41,689 nucleotides of DNA from an uncultured Collinsella sp. (GCA_900541245.1 UQIS01000022.1:1-41689), one strand, 5' to 3'. Shown: positions 8,208-16,665, counted from the first letter of the stretch. Program-made: numbers and translations. Notes: generated by a model from the letters alone, not told the origin.

Positions 8208-9029
8208 ATGCCCTACCTGCTTTCTTGTGACATTCATACCCATACGATGTTCTCTGCGCATGCATATTCGACCATTGAGGAGAATGTGTACTGGGCGGCA
8301 GAGCGTGGTCTGCAGGTGCTCGGATCTGCCGACCATTTGAGCTCTATGGTTACGGCTTGCCCCAATGACCTGCGCAGTTACCAGTTCTTTATCAACCAGG
8401 ATATCTGGCCGCGCATTTGGAGCGGCGTGCTGGTGCTGCGTGGTGCCGAGGCCGATATCGTTTTGCTGGACGGAAGCCTGTTTGGCGAGGACACTCCTGT
8501 CACGCTCGATATTGCCGGCGATTCGTACAGCCGTCAGCATTCGCTGTTCGATTTGGTTACGCGTAATTTGGATTATTTGGTTGCGAGCGTGCATAATCCG
8601 CAGATTGCTGAGGGCGCGACGCTGGCCCAGACGACCGAGATGTATATCAATGCCCTGGAGCACCCCAAGGTGTTCATGCTGGGTCACACGGGGCGTTCGG
8701 GCGTGCCGTTCGATATCGACGAGGTGCTGTTGGCAGCTAAGGCCAAGCACAAGATTATCGAGATCAACAACCATAGTCTTGAACACGGTGTCGACACTGA
8801 GCATTGGGCCGTATGCCGCAAGATTGCCGAGCGCTGCGCCGAGCTGGGCGTGGGCATTGGCGTGTCGACCGATGCCCACATTGGCATGGCCATTGGCAAG
8901 CTCGATCACGCGCGCAAGATGCTCGACGAGATTCACTTCCCACTGGATTTGATCGTGACGCGCGACCGCGAGACGCTGCTGTGCGAGATGGCGGCAGCCG
9001 GCGTGTGCGATCTGCGCAATGGGATGTAG
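8208..9029 (+). CDS. PHP-domain metal-dependent phosphatase, YcdX-like
   Basis: A 273-residue cytoplasmic PHP-fold hydrolase with a probable trinuclear metal site. Ligand motifs appear in family order: DIHTHT at 8-13, SADH at 40-43, SVHNP at 127-131, GHTGR at 159-163, EINNHSLEH at 185-193 and STDAH at 220-224. The opening (HTHTMFSAHAYSTIEENV) is that of the YcdX/YcdX-related phosphatases rather than the histidinol-phosphatase or polymerase PHP groups. AAGGAG lies just before the ATG. Its physiological substrate is unknown. It is monocistronic, with its own promoter and terminator. Confidence 0.88.
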   Translation: MPYLLSCDIHTHTMFSAHAYSTIEENVYWAAERGLQVLGSADHLSSMVTACPNDLRSYQFFINQDIWPRIWSGVLVLRGAEADIVLLDGSLFGEDTPVTLDIAGDSYSRQHSLFDLVTRNLDYLVASVHNPQIAEGATLAQTTEMYINALEHPKVFMLGHTGRSGVPFDIDEVLLAAKAKHKIIEINNHSLEHGVDTEHWAVCRKIAERCAELGVGIGVSTDAHIGMAIGKLDHARKMLDEIHFPLDLIVTRDRETLLCEMAAAGVCDLRNGM

Positions 9030-9049
9030 CGGAGTTTATAAACCAAGCG

Positions 9050-9085
9050 AAGGGGGCGGCCCAGGCGGGTCGCCCCCTTTCTTGT
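9050..9085. terminator. Terminator between the PHP gene and the rRNA methyltransferase gene
   Basis: AAGGGGGCGGCCC pairs with GGGTCGCCCCCTT (13 bp, one G.T) around AGGC and is followed by TTTCTT. It lies between convergent genes. Confidence 0.88.
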
Positions 9086-9107
9086 CCCAAAAATCTACTG
9101 AGGTTGG

Positions 9108-10556
9108 TTAGCGGCGTTCGAGGACCGCTACGGTTTCGGTGTGGTCGGTGTGAGGGAACATGTCGACTGGCGTGATCTTGAGCAGGCGATAGCCTCCGTC
9201 GAGGAGCTGGTGCAGGTCGCGCTCTTGGGTCACGGGGTTGCAGCTGATATAGGTGATGCGGCGCGGCTTAAGTGCGCAGGCAGCTTCGAGGAACTCGGGC
9301 GTGGAGCCGGCGCGCGGCGGGTCGATAGAAAGGACATCGACCCGCTCGTTGTTGTCGGCGGCATCTAGGATGTAGTCGGTGGCATCGTCGGCCATAAACC
9401 AAGCGCTGCGGGTGAGGCCGTTGAGCTCGGCATTACGACGTGCGTCGGCAATGCCGGCGTGGTTACGCTCCACGCCAAGCAGCATAATGCCGACGCCCTT
9501 GTCCTGGGCGGCTTTGGCTGCGCACAGGCCGATAGTTCCGCTACCGCAATAGGCATCCATGAGTACGTCGCCCTGCTGCAGGTCCATGCCGTCAATCGCG
9601 AGCTGATAGAGCAGCTCGGTCTGCTGCGGGTTGGTCTGGTAGAACGCGGTGGGGGAGATATCGAACTCGCAGCCGAGTAGCTGGTCGCGCATACACTCGG
9701 CGCCATATGCAATACGGGTTTCCTCGCCGAGGATGGCGTTGCCGGGGCGTCCGTTGATGTTTTGGGCGACGGTGACGATGTGCGGATTGAGTGCGGCGAC
9801 AGCCTCAAAGAACTCCTGCGCATGCGGCAAGTCGCGCTGAGCGGTCACGAGCGTGACCATGACCTGGTCGGTACGCCAACCGCAGCGGACGACGGCATAG
9901 CGAAGCAAACCAAGATGCTTGTCCTCATTAAAGGCGGGAATATGCAGCCGCTCAGCTTCGCGTGCGATGCCGTTGAGAATCTGACGGGCGCCCGGTGCCT
10001 CGACGGGGCATTCGGGTACGGCAACGATCTTGTGCGTGCCGCGCTCAAAGAAACCGCAACGGACAACGCCCTCCTTACCGGGAGCAAAGGGAGTGGCGGC
10101 CTTATGACGAAAGCCACGCGGCGCAGGATATTTGCCCGGGTCGCCCAGGGTGACACCCATGCCACGAATAGGATCTACAGCAATGCCCTCACGCTCGCAA
10201 AGCGAAGCAAAAAGCTCCTCCATAGCAGCCTGCTTGGCGGCGAGCTGCTTCTTATAAGGACGATTGAGCACCGTACACCCACCGCAAGCTTTCATGATGG
10301 AACAAGGAGACTTGGGATCAACGGCCTTGCGCGCAGACGGAACCGGATTCTTATACGGGCGCTTGGAGCGAGTCTGAGGCGCCTTATCCCCGCCTCGACG
10401 AGAGTCGGAACGCTTGGCCTTAGCCTTGCCTTTGGCCGACTTACCCTTCGCATCCAGAGACGACTTGGATTTCGTAGAAGATTTCTCCTCCTTTGACCCC
10501 TCAACCGCCTCCATCAAAGCACGACGAGCCCTACGCTCCGCACGAGATTCTGCCAT
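9108..10556 (-). CDS. 23S rRNA (uracil-C5)-methyltransferase, RlmD/RumA family
   Basis: S-adenosylmethionine-dependent enzyme that makes 5-methyluridine in rRNA. The [4Fe-4S] cysteines are C85, C91 and C94 (CSIMKACGGC), with a fourth in VPECPVEAP. The SAM motif DAYCGSGTIGL and the catalytic-nucleophile motif SCNPVTQERDL near the C-terminus are intact. Residues 1 to about 80 form a Lys/Arg/Ser-rich extension, longer than in E. coli RlmD, which probably binds RNA nonspecifically; the usual N-terminal TRAM domain is not evident. Close relatives modify U1939, U747 or both, so the exact target is open. It is transcribed away from the amino acid transporter. Confidence 0.9.
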   Translation of the reverse strand: MAESRAERRARRALMEAVEGSKEEKSSTKSKSSLDAKGKSAKGKAKAKRSDSRRGGDKAPQTRSKRPYKNPVPSARKAVDPKSPCSIMKACGGCTVLNRPYKKQLAAKQAAMEELFASLCEREGIAVDPIRGMGVTLGDPGKYPAPRGFRHKAATPFAPGKEGVVRCGFFERGTHKIVAVPECPVEAPGARQILNGIAREAERLHIPAFNEDKHLGLLRYAVVRCGWRTDQVMVTLVTAQRDLPHAQEFFEAVAALNPHIVTVAQNINGRPGNAILGEETRIAYGAECMRDQLLGCEFDISPTAFYQTNPQQTELLYQLAIDGMDLQQGDVLMDAYCGSGTIGLCAAKAAQDKGVGIMLLGVERNHAGIADARRNAELNGLTRSAWFMADDATDYILDAADNNERVDVLSIDPPRAGSTPEFLEAACALKPRRITYISCNPVTQERDLHQLLDGGYRLLKITPVDMFPHTDHTETVAVLERR

Positions 10557-10665
10557 GAATTAACCCCACTAATTTATAAATTTAAAGCTACAAGCATTGT
10601 ACCGTGCCAAGCCAACAGACGATATGCAAGCGGTTTATTGGTATCAGTGATAGGTACAACGATGA

Positions 10666-10802
10666 TTGCCCGCTGGGCTCCGGGGCGGGGGTTAAGTTTA
10701 TCGCGAGTTCCGCACGAACAGGAGGCCACTTAATGTGGCCTCCGTCGTGAGCAGGACTGTAGAGCAGGAAACTTAACCCCCGCCCCGGAGCCCAGCGGGC
10801 AA
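10666..10802. repeat. Large nested inverted repeat (34-bp arms with an inner hairpin)
   Basis: A perfect 34-bp inverted repeat: arms 10666-10699 and 10769-10802, with core CTGGGCTCCGGGGCGGGGG and ending TTAAGTTT. It encloses a 69-base loop. Inside the loop GGAGGCCAC / GTGGCCTCC (10721-10743) forms a second perfect 9-bp hairpin, extended by CACGA / TCGTG. The element fills much of the 339-base space between divergent genes. Its arm resembles that of the element at 24851-24948 (shared GGGCTCCGGG, GCGG and TAAG). It could be a MITE-like repeat or a folded RNA. There is no T tail. Confidence 0.85.
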
Positions 10803-10810
10803 CCCCTCCC

Positions 10811-10839
10811 TTGTGCTCTATCACGCTAAAGTGTATGAT
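10811..10839 (+). promoter_or_regulatory. Probable promoter of the amino acid ABC importer
   Basis: TTGTGC, a 17-base spacer and TATGAT lie 57 bases upstream of the binding-protein start, just beyond the large inverted repeat. Confidence 0.6.
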
Positions 10840-10895
10840 TCTGAACGTTACATGACTCACTTTACCTAACTAAAGTGCCATCAAGGGGGAATACC

Positions 10896-11756
10896 ATGAA
10901 TACCGATATGTCTCGTCGTCAGTTTGTTGGTCTAGCCGGCTCGCTCGCCACGGTGCTTGGCCTTGGTCTTGTCGGCTGCGGCGGTGGCGCCGGCAAGGGC
11001 TCTGCTGCTGGCTCTGCCGCGGCAAAGGATGTGAAGGGCGCCGCCGAGTCCAAGAAGCTCGTGGTGGGCTTTGACAAGTCCTATCCTCCGTACGGCTTTG
11101 TAGGCGATGACGGCGAGTACACCGGCTTTGATCTCGATCTGGCCAAGGCTGTTGCCGATAAGCAGGGCTGGGATGTCGATTACGAGGCCATCGATTGGGA
11201 TGCCAAGGACACGCTGCTCAATTCGGGCGCCATCAACTGCATCTGGAACGGCTTTACCATGGAGGGCCGCGAGGACGACTACACGTTCTCCGAGCCGTAC
11301 ATGCTCAACGAGCAGGTGCTGGTGGTCAAGAAGGATGCGGGCATCAAGAGCTGGGACGATCTTGCCGGCAAGACCGTGATTACCCAGACCGATTCTGCCG
11401 CGCAGGATGTGCTCGAGGGTGACCAGAAGGATTTGGCGGCGACGTTTGCCACGCTCGATACCATCGGCGAGTACAACACGGCCTTTATGCAGCTCGAGAG
11501 CGGTGCGGTCGATGCCGTGGCTTGCGACCTTTCGATTGCCCAGTATCAGCTTGCCGCCAAGCCCGATGCCTATACGCAGCTCGACAAGCCGCTGTCCAGC
11601 GAGCACTACGCCGTCGGCTTTAAGAAGGGCGACACCAAGTCGGCCGATGCCGTGACCGAGTCGCTCAAGACGCTCTACGAGGACGGCACGGTCAAGGACC
11701 TGTGCGACAAATATTCAAGCTACGGTTTGTCTTTTGATAATTGGGTGCTCAAGTAA
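10896..11756 (+). CDS. Amino acid ABC transporter, substrate-binding lipoprotein
   Basis: Extracytoplasmic receptor of a polar amino acid importer (family 3 solute-binding protein, 286 residues). The N-terminus MSRRQFVGLAGSLATVLG carries a twin-arginine-like motif, and the lipobox LVGC places the lipidated cysteine at residue 28. Export is therefore as a lipoprotein, perhaps via Tat. Mature-domain blocks include KLVVGFDKSYPPYGFVGDDG, GFDLDLAKAVA and the hinge region around DAVACDLSIAQYQL. The start is set by AAGGGGGA five bases before the ATG. Its stop overlaps the permease start (TAATG). The particular amino acid cannot be inferred. Confidence 0.94.
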   Translation: MNTDMSRRQFVGLAGSLATVLGLGLVGCGGGAGKGSAAGSAAAKDVKGAAESKKLVVGFDKSYPPYGFVGDDGEYTGFDLDLAKAVADKQGWDVDYEAIDWDAKDTLLNSGAINCIWNGFTMEGREDDYTFSEPYMLNEQVLVVKKDAGIKSWDDLAGKTVITQTDSAAQDVLEGDQKDLAATFATLDTIGEYNTAFMQLESGAVDAVACDLSIAQYQLAAKPDAYTQLDKPLSSEHYAVGFKKGDTKSADAVTESLKTLYEDGTVKDLCDKYSSYGLSFDNWVLK

Positions 11757-12409
11757 TGTCTATTCAGGTCATGATGCAGATGCTTGGCCAGGGTTTCTTG
11801 GTCAGTTTGCAGTTGTTTGTGCTGACGCTGCTGGGGTCGATTCCGCTGGGAATCCCCGTGGCGTTTATGCGCATGAGCAAAATCGCGCCGCTTCGCTGGA
11901 TTGCGCGCATCTACATTTCGGTCATGCGCGGCACGCCGCTCATGCTGCAGATGTTTGCCATCTACTTTGCCCCGTACTACGTGTTTGGCATTTCGCTCAC
12001 GCCCGATTCCAAGTGGACGGCGTGCGTCGTAGCGTTCATCATCAACTACGCCGGTTACTTTGCCGAGATCTATCGCTCGGGCTTGCAGTCCATTCCTCGC
12101 GGTCAATACGAGGCTGCCGAGGTGCTGGGCTACTCGCGCATGCAGACGTTTCTGTATATCGTGATGCCGCAGGTCGCCAAGCGTATTCTGCCTGCGATGG
12201 GCAACGAGATCATCACGCTGGTCAAGGACACGTCGCTGGCGTTTGCCATTGGCGTGGGTGAGATGTTCTCGACGGCCAAGGCGATGGTCGCCTCGCAGGT
12301 GAGCATGGTACCGTTTGCGATCGCGGCGCTAATCTACTGGGTCTTTAACTTCGTCGTCGAGATGCTGCTGGGCGCCGCCGAAAAGAAGCTGGACTATTAC
12401 CATGACTAA
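11756..12409 (+). CDS. Amino acid ABC transporter, permease
   Basis: A 217-residue inner-membrane permease of the HisMQ/GlnP type, expected to work as a homodimer since only one permease gene is present. About five hydrophobic segments are visible. The EAA loop that contacts the ATPase is EAAEVLGYSRMQTFLYIVMP, and the GTPLMLQ segment near 60-66 is characteristic. ATG 11756 overlaps the upstream stop codon by one base, giving translational coupling. The earlier TTG in the same frame lies within the binding-protein gene and has no ribosome binding site. Confidence 0.95.
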   Translation: MSIQVMMQMLGQGFLVSLQLFVLTLLGSIPLGIPVAFMRMSKIAPLRWIARIYISVMRGTPLMLQMFAIYFAPYYVFGISLTPDSKWTACVVAFIINYAGYFAEIYRSGLQSIPRGQYEAAEVLGYSRMQTFLYIVMPQVAKRILPAMGNEIITLVKDTSLAFAIGVGEMFSTAKAMVASQVSMVPFAIAALIYWVFNFVVEMLLGAAEKKLDYYHD

Positions 12410-13166
12410 CTCAGTGATGAAAATCGAAAGCGCGCGCAAGGCGTTTGGCGGCAATGAGGTGCTCAAGGATATCTCACTTGAGGTGAAGCGTGGCGAGGTC
12501 GTGGCGATTATCGGGCCTTCGGGCGGCGGCAAGTCCACGCTGCTGCGGTGTGCCACGCTGCTCGAGACACTTGACGGAGGCTCGCTCTCGTTTGGTGACC
12601 TTGCCGTTGCGACGGATGCGGGTTCGGGCGCGGTCGATGCGAAGGGCGATGTGCCCAAGCAGGCGCGCTCGCGTTTTGGTCTGGTGTTCCAGAACTACAA
12701 TCTGTTCCCACACTATACCGTGATGAAAAACATCATCGACGCGCCGATTCGCGTGCTTAAGCGCCCGCGCGAGCAGGCGGAAGCTCGTGCGCATGAATTG
12801 ATTGCTCAGATGGGGCTTGTGGGCAACGAGAACAAGGTTCCGTGTGAGCTTTCGGGCGGTCAACAACAGCGCGTGAGTATTGCCCGCGCCCTGGCACTCG
12901 ATCCGGAAATCTTATTCTTTGACGAGCCGACCTCGGCGCTCGATCCCGAGCTGACGGCCGAGGTGCTGCGTGTCATTAAAGACCTTGCCGCACAGAATAT
13001 GACGATGGTGATCGTGACCCACGCAATGCAGTTTGCGCGCGATGTTGCCGACCGCGTGGTATTTATGGACGGCGGTCGTATTGTCGAGGAGGGTCCTGCC
13101 GAGCAGGTCATCGACCATCCGCGCGAGCAGCGTACACGCGAGTTCTTGAGCCGTATCGAGGGATAG
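12402..13166 (+). CDS. Amino acid ABC transporter, ATP-binding protein
   Basis: A 254-residue cytoplasmic ATPase of the GlnQ type that powers the importer. Walker A GPSGGGKST is near residues 39-47, the Q-loop is in VFQNYNLFPH, the signature is LSGGQQQR, Walker B is ILFFDEPTSALDPE and the switch histidine lies in VTHAMQF. All catalytic residues are canonical. The gene overlaps the permease by eight bases and is followed by a terminator, which completes a compact three-gene operon. Confidence 0.96.
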   Translation: MTNSVMKIESARKAFGGNEVLKDISLEVKRGEVVAIIGPSGGGKSTLLRCATLLETLDGGSLSFGDLAVATDAGSGAVDAKGDVPKQARSRFGLVFQNYNLFPHYTVMKNIIDAPIRVLKRPREQAEARAHELIAQMGLVGNENKVPCELSGGQQQRVSIARALALDPEILFFDEPTSALDPELTAEVLRVIKDLAAQNMTMVIVTHAMQFARDVADRVVFMDGGRIVEEGPAEQVIDHPREQRTREFLSRIEG

Positions 13167-13199
13167 GCTCAGCTATTTACTCAACTGCTTATTGAGGTG

Positions 13200-13239
13200 A
13201 TGCCGCCGCAGGTCTTACGGCCTGGGGCGGCATTTTATT
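13200..13239 (+). terminator. Terminator of the amino acid importer operon
   Basis: ATGCCGCC / GGCGGCAT flank an inner CAGG/CCTG stem and are followed by TTTATTT. Confidence 0.85.
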
Positions 13240-13240
13240 T

Positions 13241-13476
13241 GCATCCGTGGGGTTCAATAATCGCCTCGCAAGCTCGCCCCTTCCTCTCGCCGCCTGTATT
13301 CATACGTGCGCCGAAAGGTGTGCATGGACAGTCGCCTGTGAGGGTAGGGTGGTGGCATAGGACATTTGGAGGGTGAGTCGGCTCGGCTGCCGACCATGCT
13401 GCTCCCGGGACGGCACCGACCGCGAACTCTCCCCGTTAGCGTCGCGCATTGCGCGCGGCCCTGCAAGGAGGTCATC
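13241..13476 (+). promoter_or_regulatory. Long 5' leader of the EF-G-like gene, with a possible leader peptide
   Basis: This 236-base region has no normal gene. At 13324 a five-codon ORF (MDSRL) follows GAAAGG at ribosome-binding spacing. About 35 bases further, GTCGGC / GCCGAC form a 6-bp hairpin (13378-13395), and other GC-rich pairings are possible up to the AAGGAGG of the main gene. A leader-peptide or attenuation mechanism is conceivable. I do not recognise a known riboswitch. Confidence 0.35.
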
Positions 13477-15552
13477 ATGGGTGCTCCCAAGACCGGCAAC
13501 GTAAGGAACGTGGTGCTCGTAGGCCAAGGCGGGGTGGGCAAGACTTCACTCGCCGAGGCCATGCTCCACCTTTCCGGTAAGACCGCCCGCCTGGGCGGCC
13601 ACGACGGCACCAAGCCCACGCTCGACTATGACCCCGAAGAGGTCAAGCGTTCATTCTCCATCTCGACGACCATCGCGCCGATCGATTGGAAGGGCGTCCG
13701 CATCAACGTGCTCGATGCCCCGTGCTACCCCGATTTTATCGGCGACGCCTTTGCCGCGATGAGCGTCTGCGAGACGGCGCTGTTTGTGGTCGACGCCGAG
13801 GCCGGCCCGCAGCCGACGACGGTTAAGCTTTGGTACGCCGCCGAGGACCTGCGCCTGGCGCGCGCGGTGTTCGTAAACCGCCTGTCGCGTCCCGAGGCCA
13901 GCTTTACGACCACAATGAACCTGCTGCAGGAGCGCTTTGGCACGCGCCTAGGCGCCGTGACCCTCCCCTGGGGCGAGGGCGAGGACTTTGACGGCATTAT
14001 CGACCTGGTGCGCATGAAGGCGCGCCATTGCAACGGCACCGAAGCCGTAGAGTCGGAGATTCCCGAGGAGTATCGTGCCCAGGCTGAGGAAGCCCATGAC
14101 CATCTGTGCGAGTTGGTGGCCGAGGCCGACGATGAGCTGATGATGAAGTACCTGGAAGGCGAGGAGACGCTGACGCAGGAGGAGCTTGAGGGCCTGTTGT
14201 CCAAGGCGATCGCCGAGCGCATCTTTGTGCCGGTCTTTGCGGGCGATTGCATTAAGGAGCAGGGCGTCAACTCGCTGATGGACGACATCGCCACGTACTT
14301 CCCGGCGCCGACTGACTACGGCGAGATGCCGCTCATCGACGGCGACTCGCTCAAGATCTCGAGTGACGATGACCGCCCGGTGGCCTTTGTGTTTAAGACT
14401 CTGGCCGATCCGCAGCAGGGTCGCATCAGCTTTATCAAGGTGCTGACGGGTACGCTTGAGCCGGGCCTTGAGCTGGTCAACGCGCGCACGCGCAAGGGCG
14501 ACCGTCTGGCTCACCTGTATGTGATGTGCGGCCGCGACATGACCGAGGTCGGTCACGCCTATGCCGGCGACATTATCGTGGCACCCAAGCTGGCGGCCGA
14601 GACGGGCGATACGCTCTCGATTACCGGCAAGGTCGAGGCTGCGGCGTTTAAGTTCCCCAACTCTCAGTACCGCATCGCCATCGAGTCCGAGAATCGCGGG
14701 GACGAAGAGAAGCTCTATACGTTTATTGAGAAGGCATGCAAGGCCGATCCGACCATGAGCATCGACCGCGACGAGGAGACCGGCCAGACCATCATCTCCG
14801 CCGTGGGTGAGGCGCAGGTTTCGGTGTTGCTCAATCGCCTTGAGGATCGTACCAAGGTCGTGGCCAAAAGCGTGCCGATCCGTATTCCGTATCGTGAGAC
14901 CATTCGCCGCACGGCAAGTGCCCAGGGCCGCCACAAGAAGCAGACAGGCGGTGCCGGTCAGTACGGCGACTGCTGGCTGCGCGTTGAGCCGCTCATTGGG
15001 CCCGACGGCACGAGCGACGGCTATGAGTTTGTGGACGAGGTCGTGGGCGGCCGCATTCCGCGCTCGCTGATCCCCGCCGTGGACAAGGGTGTCCAGGAGA
15101 CCATGAAGGACGGCATCATTGCCGGCTACCCGCTCACGGGCATTCGCGTGGCTGTGTACGACGGCTCGTATCACAGCGTCGACTCCAACGAGATGGCGTT
15201 CCGCGCGGCGGCTCGCATCGGCCTGCGCAAGGCATGCGCCGATGCCGACCCGGTGGTGCTGGAGCCCATCGAGGAAATCACGGTGACTATTCCCGAGAGC
15301 TACGCCGGCGCCGTGATGGGCGACATCTCGGCCTCGCGCGGTCGCGTGACAGGCATGGAGACCGATGAGCGCGGAGACACCGTGGTCATTGCCCAGGCAC
15401 CTTTCGCCGAGCTGACGGATTATTCGACGCGCCTGCGTTCCATCACGCGCGGCACGGGCGACTTTACCATGAAGCCTGCTGGCTATGAGCAGGTGCCTTA
15501 TGACGTTCAGGCCAAGCTGGTCGAGCGCTATGAGGAGGGCCGCGCCAAGTAG
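13477..15552 (+). CDS. Elongation factor G-like protein with degenerate GTPase motifs
   Basis: A 691-residue translational-GTPase-family protein of the EF-G-like (FusA2) group, with five-domain EF-G architecture; QTGGAGQYGDCWLRVEP is the recognisable domain IV block. The P-loop GQGGVGKTS (16-24) is intact, but G3 reads DAPCYPDF at 80-87 instead of DTPGH-x-DF, and G4 reads NRLS at 134-137 instead of NKxD. The catalytic histidine and the guanine-specificity Asp are therefore missing. Relatives usually keep DTPGY and NKLD, so this copy looks further decayed or specialised. It probably binds ribosomes, but it is unlikely to be the main translocase. The start follows AAGGAGG at 13465-13471. A ribosome-protection (Tet) role is not supported. 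Confidence 0.85.
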   Translation: MGAPKTGNVRNVVLVGQGGVGKTSLAEAMLHLSGKTARLGGHDGTKPTLDYDPEEVKRSFSISTTIAPIDWKGVRINVLDAPCYPDFIGDAFAAMSVCETALFVVDAEAGPQPTTVKLWYAAEDLRLARAVFVNRLSRPEASFTTTMNLLQERFGTRLGAVTLPWGEGEDFDGIIDLVRMKARHCNGTEAVESEIPEEYRAQAEEAHDHLCELVAEADDELMMKYLEGEETLTQEELEGLLSKAIAERIFVPVFAGDCIKEQGVNSLMDDIATYFPAPTDYGEMPLIDGDSLKISSDDDRPVAFVFKTLADPQQGRISFIKVLTGTLEPGLELVNARTRKGDRLAHLYVMCGRDMTEVGHAYAGDIIVAPKLAAETGDTLSITGKVEAAAFKFPNSQYRIAIESENRGDEEKLYTFIEKACKADPTMSIDRDEETGQTIISAVGEAQVSVLLNRLEDRTKVVAKSVPIRIPYRETIRRTASAQGRHKKQTGGAGQYGDCWLRVEPLIGPDGTSDGYEFVDEVVGGRIPRSLIPAVDKGVQETMKDGIIAGYPLTGIRVAVYDGSYHSVDSNEMAFRAAARIGLRKACADADPVVLEPIEEITVTIPESYAGAVMGDISASRGRVTGMETDERGDTVVIAQAPFAELTDYSTRLRSITRGTGDFTMKPAGYEQVPYDVQAKLVERYEEGRAK

Positions 15553-15586
15553 CGTGTGATTTTGCCTGCAACATACATGCCGATGC

Positions 15587-15622
15587 AAGGGCCGCTCTGG
15601 GTAACCCAGGGCGGCCCTTTTT
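15587..15622. terminator. Terminator between the EF-G-like and nuclease genes
   Basis: AAGGGCCGCTCTGGG pairs with CCCAGGGCGGCCCTT around TAA, followed by TTTTT on the plus strand. It lies between convergent genes. Confidence 0.92.
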
Positions 15623-15681
15623 GATCCCTGGGGGACGGAGGAAAACAGATCATCTTTGGGTTACGGGTGGCGCGGTCGGCA

Positions 15682-16665
15682 CTAGTCTCCGGATGCCTGG
15701 TTGCGACCGGTGGCGTAGTCGATCTGCACGTGCGGCTGCAGGTTGTAGCAATATACGTGGAAGCAGAGGGTCTTGCCGTGGTCCTCGATCGATTGCGCCT
15801 CAAGGCGCACGCCACGGCAGACAAGTTCCTCTTCGTTATACATGGGCGTGACGCGGTAGAGCACATGGTTGCCCGTGTCGCGGATGTAGCCGAGAATCTG
15901 CTCCTCAAACGGCAGCATGCCCGTTTCGTTGAGATAGCGCGTGCCGGTGAGGAGATTTTTGCGGTTGGCGTTTTCGCCGCAGAGCGACCAGGCGATAAGG
16001 TGGCAGCGGTTGTAGAGGCTCTGGCCCGGAATAAAGTCGTAGCGCTGCTGGTGCCAACCGGCAGGATGGATACGCGAGATATCGCCGCGCTCGCCTTGAC
16101 CGAGTGATTCGGGGCCCACGCAGGCGAGTGCTTTGCGGGTGCGGCCCAGGCTGTCGAGCTTGGAGAACTTCTTAAAGCAGCCCTCTTCTGTAGCGCGCTC
16201 GTATTCATCGAGCGTGAATGATGGTGTGCCGAGCGGGTGCGTGCTGTCGGCGCGAAGGGCAACGTAGGGGTTGCCGGCGTAGTCGGGAATGCTGCTGAGA
16301 TAAACACCGCGGGCGCGGTTGAGGTCGGGGTTTTCGACCTCGTCGATGGGGGTGGCGGCACTGTCCGCGGAAACGTCGTCATCGGTGTCGGTTGCGGCGG
16401 AATCGGAGCCATCGCCAGAGTCCTGGCCGTTTTGAGGGTCCGGGGAGCTCGCCGTTCCCGATTCGAGCCGGGCAACCAGGTCTGCCTCGTCGTCGGTGCG
16501 GCTGGGGCTCTCGTTTTGTTTTTCGGCCAGAGCCGCCGCTTGCTCATCGCTTTGCGGCGACAGCAGCTTGGGCGCCCCGTCAAGCGATCCCGTAAACAGC
16601 GCAAACCCTAGCACCACGGTGGTGCCGATGGAAAGTATTTGCTTGTAGGCGGGCTTGCGCGACAT
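15682..16665 (-). CDS. Exported DNA/RNA non-specific endonuclease
   Basis: A 327-residue beta-beta-alpha metal (His-Me finger) nuclease. A positively charged N-terminus and one hydrophobic segment (about 10-27) form a signal peptide or anchor. Residues about 35-115 are an acidic Ser/Asp/Ala linker, and the catalytic domain covers about 145-315. The active-site stretch YNRCHLIAWSLCGENANRKN (218-237) supplies the candidate general-base His222 and the metal-binding Asn, in the place of the DRGH motif of EndA/NucA enzymes. Likely roles are nutrient acquisition or extracellular DNA turnover. AGGAG precedes the ATG. There are no competence genes nearby. Confidence 0.87.
   Translation of the reverse strand: MSRKPAYKQILSIGTTVVLGFALFTGSLDGAPKLLSPQSDEQAAALAEKQNESPSRTDDEADLVARLESGTASSPDPQNGQDSGDGSDSAATDTDDDVSADSAATPIDEVENPDLNRARGVYLSSIPDYAGNPYVALRADSTHPLGTPSFTLDEYERATEEGCFKKFSKLDSLGRTRKALACVGPESLGQGERGDISRIHPAGWHQQRYDFIPGQSLYNRCHLIAWSLCGENANRKNLLTGTRYLNETGMLPFEEQILGYIRDTGNHVLYRVTPMYNEEELVCRGVRLEAQSIEDHGKTLCFHVYCYNLQPHVQIDYATGRNQASGD

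Noticed and set aside
13477..15552. Tet(M)/Tet(O)-type tetracycline ribosome-protection protein
   Set aside because: The G motifs and overall features fit the EF-G-like FusA2 group; nothing specific to Tet proteins was seen and there is no mobile context.
13948..15588. 546-codon minus-strand frame opposite the EF-G-like gene
   Set aside because: His/Arg/Leu-rich shadow without a start signal; the plus-strand protein is recognisable throughout.
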